From the NCBI RefSeq assembly GCF_027563465.1, contig NZ_JAPFQA010000011.1, positions 1 to 64,000 on the forward strand: DNA of 64,000 bases, written 5' to 3'. The first letter of the stretch is position 1. Every line of letters starts with the position of its first letter. A program made the position numbers and the translations under genes. The DNA comes from Mesorhizobium qingshengii (lineage in GTDB: Bacteria; Pseudomonadota; Alphaproteobacteria; Rhizobiales; Rhizobiaceae). Under the pieces are notes generated by a model. The model did no database searches, was not told where the DNA came from, and saw nothing but the letters and a program-made list of their open reading frames with translations. Of the stretch, positions 61,125 to 64,000 are shown piece after piece.

Positions 61125-63054
61125 AGCCGAGAAGGTTGCCAAGGCGGACGCAGTCTACGTCACGCCGGAAGGGCGAAACAGGCGGCGTGCGCGGGCGAAA
61201 GCCGACAAGCGGTTCGACTTTCGCAAGAATCTCTTGGAGTCGCCGGACAGCGATCCGAAGGGTTTCGAGCGAATAATCGGCGACAGCGACCTCATGTCGG
61301 TCAATTTCCTCGATCGCGGCAAGAAGGCAGCCGCGGCAGTTTGCCGGATCAAAGTTCCGAGCGATGGCGGATTTTGGTATGGAACGGGGTTCCTTGTCGG
61401 TCCGCGGCTCCTGCTCACCAACCATCATGTCCTTGGCAATGCCGATGAGGCGAGTCAGTGCAGTGCCGAATTCGGCTATGAACATGATGTAGACGGTGTG
61501 CTGAGCGAGCCAGTTCGTTTCAATCTGCGCCCGCACGAGGTTTTCTACACCGATGCCGAGCTCGACGTGACATTCGTTGCGGTCACGCCGTTCTCAGACG
61601 AGGGCGTGCCCCTCCATCGTTATGGCAGGTTGCCGCTGATCCCTGTATCGGGCAAGGCCATCAACGGCGAATGGGTGACGATCATCCAGCACCCTGGCAG
61701 CGAGCCTAAACAAATCGCGATCCGTGCCAGCCAGATCATAGCCCTCGACCCGGAACTGGCTCTCGAACTCCGCATCGATCTCGATCGGTTCATTCATTAT
61801 TCGACCGACACCGAACCTGGCTCATCGGGGGCGCCTGTGCTGAACGACCAGTGGCAAGTCTTGGCGTTGCATCACAAGGCGGTACCCGCGCCGGGAAAGT
61901 TGGGAAAGCCTGGAAGGACGACCAAACAGCCAGTCTGGATTGCCAATGAAGGAATTCGAATAAGCGCGATCTTCAAACTGCTCGAACTCGAGCGTTTCGC
62001 TAAACCACAGGCTGGGCTCGTGCTTGATCGACTCGATATGTCGCTTGGCTTCACGGCCATGTCACGGGCTGCAGTCATGTCACACGGAGCAATCGGCGAA
62101 ACGGTATTCGAAGCGGATCGAAAACCACTCGACCCTGTGCGCTGGGCAAATGTCGCAGGCTATGATCCAGCGTTTCTGCCTCCGTTGCGCATCGATCTGG
62201 GGCAAATCTACAAGCCCTTGCTTGACAAAAACAAAGTTGCCGCGCTGCTGGACGGCTCAGGACACGAGCTTGCCTATCACCACTTCTCCTCGGTCATCCA
62301 CGCCGATCGTAAATTTCCGCTGATCACCGCGGTCAACATCGACGGCAATGCATTGGTCCATCCTGGCAAGCGCAAGGATACGTGGCGCCGCGACGCGCGG
62401 ATCGCCGACGAATTTCAGCCGGATGGCGATTTCTACGAAAAGGGCAAGGGATCCGACCCAGTCCAGTTCAGCCGCGGTCATCAAGTGCGCCTGCTAGACC
62501 CTTGCTGGAGCCCATTGTCGAATGCGGCGCAGGCACTCGCCGAATCCCAGGTCGGCTCAGAAGACACGTTCCACTACACCAATGCGGCGCCGCAAGTTCA
62601 AACCTACAACGACATCGACTGGGGCAATCTGGAAGATTATCTTCTCGACAAGGCGCAAACCACCAAGAAGCGCCTCACGGTCTTTACCGGGCCAATCTAC
62701 CGTGACGACGACCCGACTTACGGGAGGGATCGCAGAGGCGGCCCGTGGCAGATTCCGTTGTCGTTCTGGAAAGTCGCTGTGCTTCAGAAGTCGGGCACAA
62801 AGCCCGTCGCTGCTGCCTTCATCGTCGGGCAGACGCAATATGTCCAGGCGCTCTATGAAGCCAAGGTCTTCTCTGGGCTGAAGCCCTATACGGTCGACGA
62901 GATGCGCAACCGGCTCATTCAGACGACCATCGTTTCAATCGAAACTGAAACCGGTCTCGACTTTTCGGCGGTTCGGTCGCTCGATGCGCATGGGTCGCTC
63001 GAATCGACGCGGCAAACCAGGTGGCTCAACGATATGAGCGATGTCTTGATCTGA
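61057..63054 (+). CDS. Trypsin-like serine protease fused to a NUC1-type DNA/RNA endonuclease
   Basis: A 665-residue two-enzyme protein. After a basic, charged N-terminus, residues ~95-285 form a V8/trypsin-like protease with His124 (LTNHHVLG), Asp170 (ELDVTFVAV) and Ser257 (EPGSSGAPVLNDQ). Residues ~380-640 form a non-specific endonuclease: YHHFSSVIHADRKFPLITAV, the catalytic block SRGHQ (His475; the first residue of the usual DRGH is Ser) and YTNAAPQVQTYNDIDWGNLE with the metal Asn. There is no signal peptide, so both act inside the cell. Proteolysis could release or activate the nuclease. ATG 61057 has AAGGGG upstream. A defence or cell-suicide role is inferred, not shown. Confidence 0.85.
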   Translation: MASEADDSQKDIVSTQSEGLSIEAEKVAKADAVYVTPEGRNRRRARAKADKRFDFRKNLLESPDSDPKGFERIIGDSDLMSVNFLDRGKKAAAAVCRIKVPSDGGFWYGTGFLVGPRLLLTNHHVLGNADEASQCSAEFGYEHDVDGVLSEPVRFNLRPHEVFYTDAELDVTFVAVTPFSDEGVPLHRYGRLPLIPVSGKAINGEWVTIIQHPGSEPKQIAIRASQIIALDPELALELRIDLDRFIHYSTDTEPGSSGAPVLNDQWQVLALHHKAVPAPGKLGKPGRTTKQPVWIANEGIRISAIFKLLELERFAKPQAGLVLDRLDMSLGFTAMSRAAVMSHGAIGETVFEADRKPLDPVRWANVAGYDPAFLPPLRIDLGQIYKPLLDKNKVAALLDGSGHELAYHHFSSVIHADRKFPLITAVNIDGNALVHPGKRKDTWRRDARIADEFQPDGDFYEKGKGSDPVQFSRGHQVRLLDPCWSPLSNAAQALAESQVGSEDTFHYTNAAPQVQTYNDIDWGNLEDYLLDKAQTTKKRLTVFTGPIYRDDDPTYGRDRRGGPWQIPLSFWKVAVLQKSGTKPVAAAFIVGQTQYVQALYEAKVFSGLKPYTVDEMRNRLIQTTIVSIETETGLDFSAVRSLDAHGSLESTRQTRWLNDMSDVLI

Positions 63055-63103
63055 TCCTGGGGCAGGGGAGCATCGTCACCTTGCGATCGGCGATTGATGC
63101 AAC

Positions 63104-64000
63104 TCACAATTCCTTCTCCGCCAGTTCCCTGAATTCGTCTGGAACCGAGCGCGCCGCCTCCAGCGCCACCGTGCCGTAGCCGACCGCCTGCTTGCCGAAG
63201 CGCTCGCGGATCTTGTCGATGGCGCGGTCGGCGCCGAAGCGCGCCAGGCCCTTGCGCGTGCCGGGCCGGCGCTTCTCGTCGGCGAGGCCGAGCGGCAGTT
63301 CGAGCTGCAACTCGGCGCTTTCCTCGAGATGCGAGACCGAGATCGCCAGCAGCGAGATCGTTTTCTCCTGGCGATGGTCGGCGAGCACGCCGCGCACCAG
63401 ATCGCCGGCGATCTCGGCCAGCATCGTTGTCGCCGAGATCGGCTGGTCGAGCGTGATTGAGCGGGTAACGGCGCTGAGATCGGCGAAGCGCACGCGCACG
63501 GTCACCGTGCGGCCCGGCCGCGCCTTGGCGCGCAGCCGGCTGGCGACGCGGTCGGCCAGATGCAGCAAGGTGGGCACGTAGATGTCGGCGGTGGCCGGTT
63601 TGCGGCCAAGCGCCGACTGGGCGCCAGCGGAGCGCGCCCGGCGCTTCGTCTCCAGCTTGCGCGGGTCGCGGTTCCACGACAGCGCGGCGAGCTTTTCGCC
63701 GGCGGCCGGACCGAGCAGGCGCGTCAGCGCGCCGCTGTGCGTCCGGGCCAACTGGCCGATGGTCTCGACGCCTATTTCGGCCAGCCGCGCCCTGGTCGCC
63801 GGTCCGACGCCCCACATCAGCCCGACGGGCAGATCGTGCAGGAAGGCGATCTCGCTGCCGGGTTCGACGACCACCAGCCCGTCGGGCTTGGCCACTTGCG
63901 AGGCGATCTTGGCCAGATGCTTGGTGCGCGCCACGCCGATCGAGATCGGCAGGCCGAGCTCGGCGCGGACGCGGCGGCGGATGGTTTGGGCGATCTCCTG
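63104..64000 (-). CDS. dinB: DNA polymerase IV (DinB), C-terminal part (runs off window)
   Basis: 298 residues from the window edge to the stop at 63104. The palm/thumb region is read from the edge (LGLPISIGVARTKHLAKIAS), then the HhH thumb motif (LMWGVGPATRARLAEIGVET) and the little-finger domain (VTVRVRFADLSAVTRSITLD). It is a Y-family translesion polymerase. The catalytic N-terminus lies beyond the window. Confidence 0.92.
   Translation of the reverse strand, partial: QEIAQTIRRRVRAELGLPISIGVARTKHLAKIASQVAKPDGLVVVEPGSEIAFLHDLPVGLMWGVGPATRARLAEIGVETIGQLARTHSGALTRLLGPAAGEKLAALSWNRDPRKLETKRRARSAGAQSALGRKPATADIYVPTLLHLADRVASRLRAKARPGRTVTVRVRFADLSAVTRSITLDQPISATTMLAEIAGDLVRGVLADHRQEKTISLLAISVSHLEESAELQLELPLGLADEKRRPGTRKGLARFGADRAIDKIRERFGKQAVGYGTVALEAARSVPDEFRELAEKEL

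Noticed and set aside
1..64000. CRISPR arrays, prophage or insertion sequence
   Set aside because: No regularly spaced direct repeats, phage structural genes, transposase or integrase motifs were found.

Overview
The window reads as chromosomal DNA of a GC-rich alphaproteobacterium, most likely a rhizobial genus such as Mesorhizobium. This is inferred from the many sugar ABC transport genes, the abundance of LysR, LacI, RpiR, TetR and MocR regulators, two xanthine-dehydrogenase-type oxidoreductase operons, a type I secretion operon for an ExsH-like GH16 glycanase, and palindromic intergenic repeats. No rRNA, tRNA, CRISPR array or intact insertion sequence was seen. The window opens inside an autotransporter-like gene (minus strand) and closes inside dinB (minus strand).

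Layout. 1-3.4 kb: the start of a beta-helix surface protein, a split AraC-type regulator and a LuxR-type regulator. 3.4-7.7 kb: an NfeD protease/slipin pair, then a LysR regulator divergent from an MDR-type oxidoreductase. 7.7-16.4 kb: two tandem paralogous molybdenum hydroxylase operons, each 2Fe-2S, FAD, Mo subunit; the Mo subunit of the second is frameshifted. A divergent TetR gene with a palindromic operator follows. 16.6-21.4 kb: a tight three-gene operon encoding an ATP-grasp/C39-like peptidase fusion and two fold-type-I PLP enzymes, which looks like an uncharacterised small-molecule or peptide pathway. 21.5-26.4 kb: small proteins, a DUF899 gene with a duplicated promoter/operator, its probable regulator, a beta-propeller protein and an aldo/keto reductase. 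26.5-30.9 kb: a LacI-controlled cluster (PanB-like enzyme, membrane fatty acid hydroxylase, orphan sugar-binding protein, Rieske ferredoxin) with two matching operators. 31-36.3 kb: a DUF551-like protein, an exported caspase/TPR protein and a HerA-like ATPase. 36.6-41.1 kb: a type I secretion ABC/HlyD pair and its likely cargo, an RTX-GH16 glycanase.

41.9-47 kb: an EamA exporter divergent from a MocR regulator, an SCP2-like protein, and an MDR oxidoreductase divergent from a LysR regulator. 47.1-57.9 kb: a complete sugar/polyol uptake and catabolism locus (binding protein, ATPase, two permeases, TIM-barrel isomerase, mannitol-dehydrogenase-family enzyme, SDR, RpiR regulator, divergent Gfo/Idh/MocA oxidoreductase). 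58-64 kb: a small fatty acid hydroxylase, RsgA, a DUF3616 protein divergent from a trypsin-like protease/NUC1 nuclease fusion, and the 3' part of dinB.

The two most promising little-described systems are the ATP-grasp/C39 plus double-PLP operon (16.6-21.4 kb) and the protease-nuclease fusion with its DUF3616 neighbour (59.8-63.1 kb). The window also holds four palindromic elements of 128-231 bp with terminal inverted repeats, and a dispersed hairpin repeat with compensatory changes between copies.
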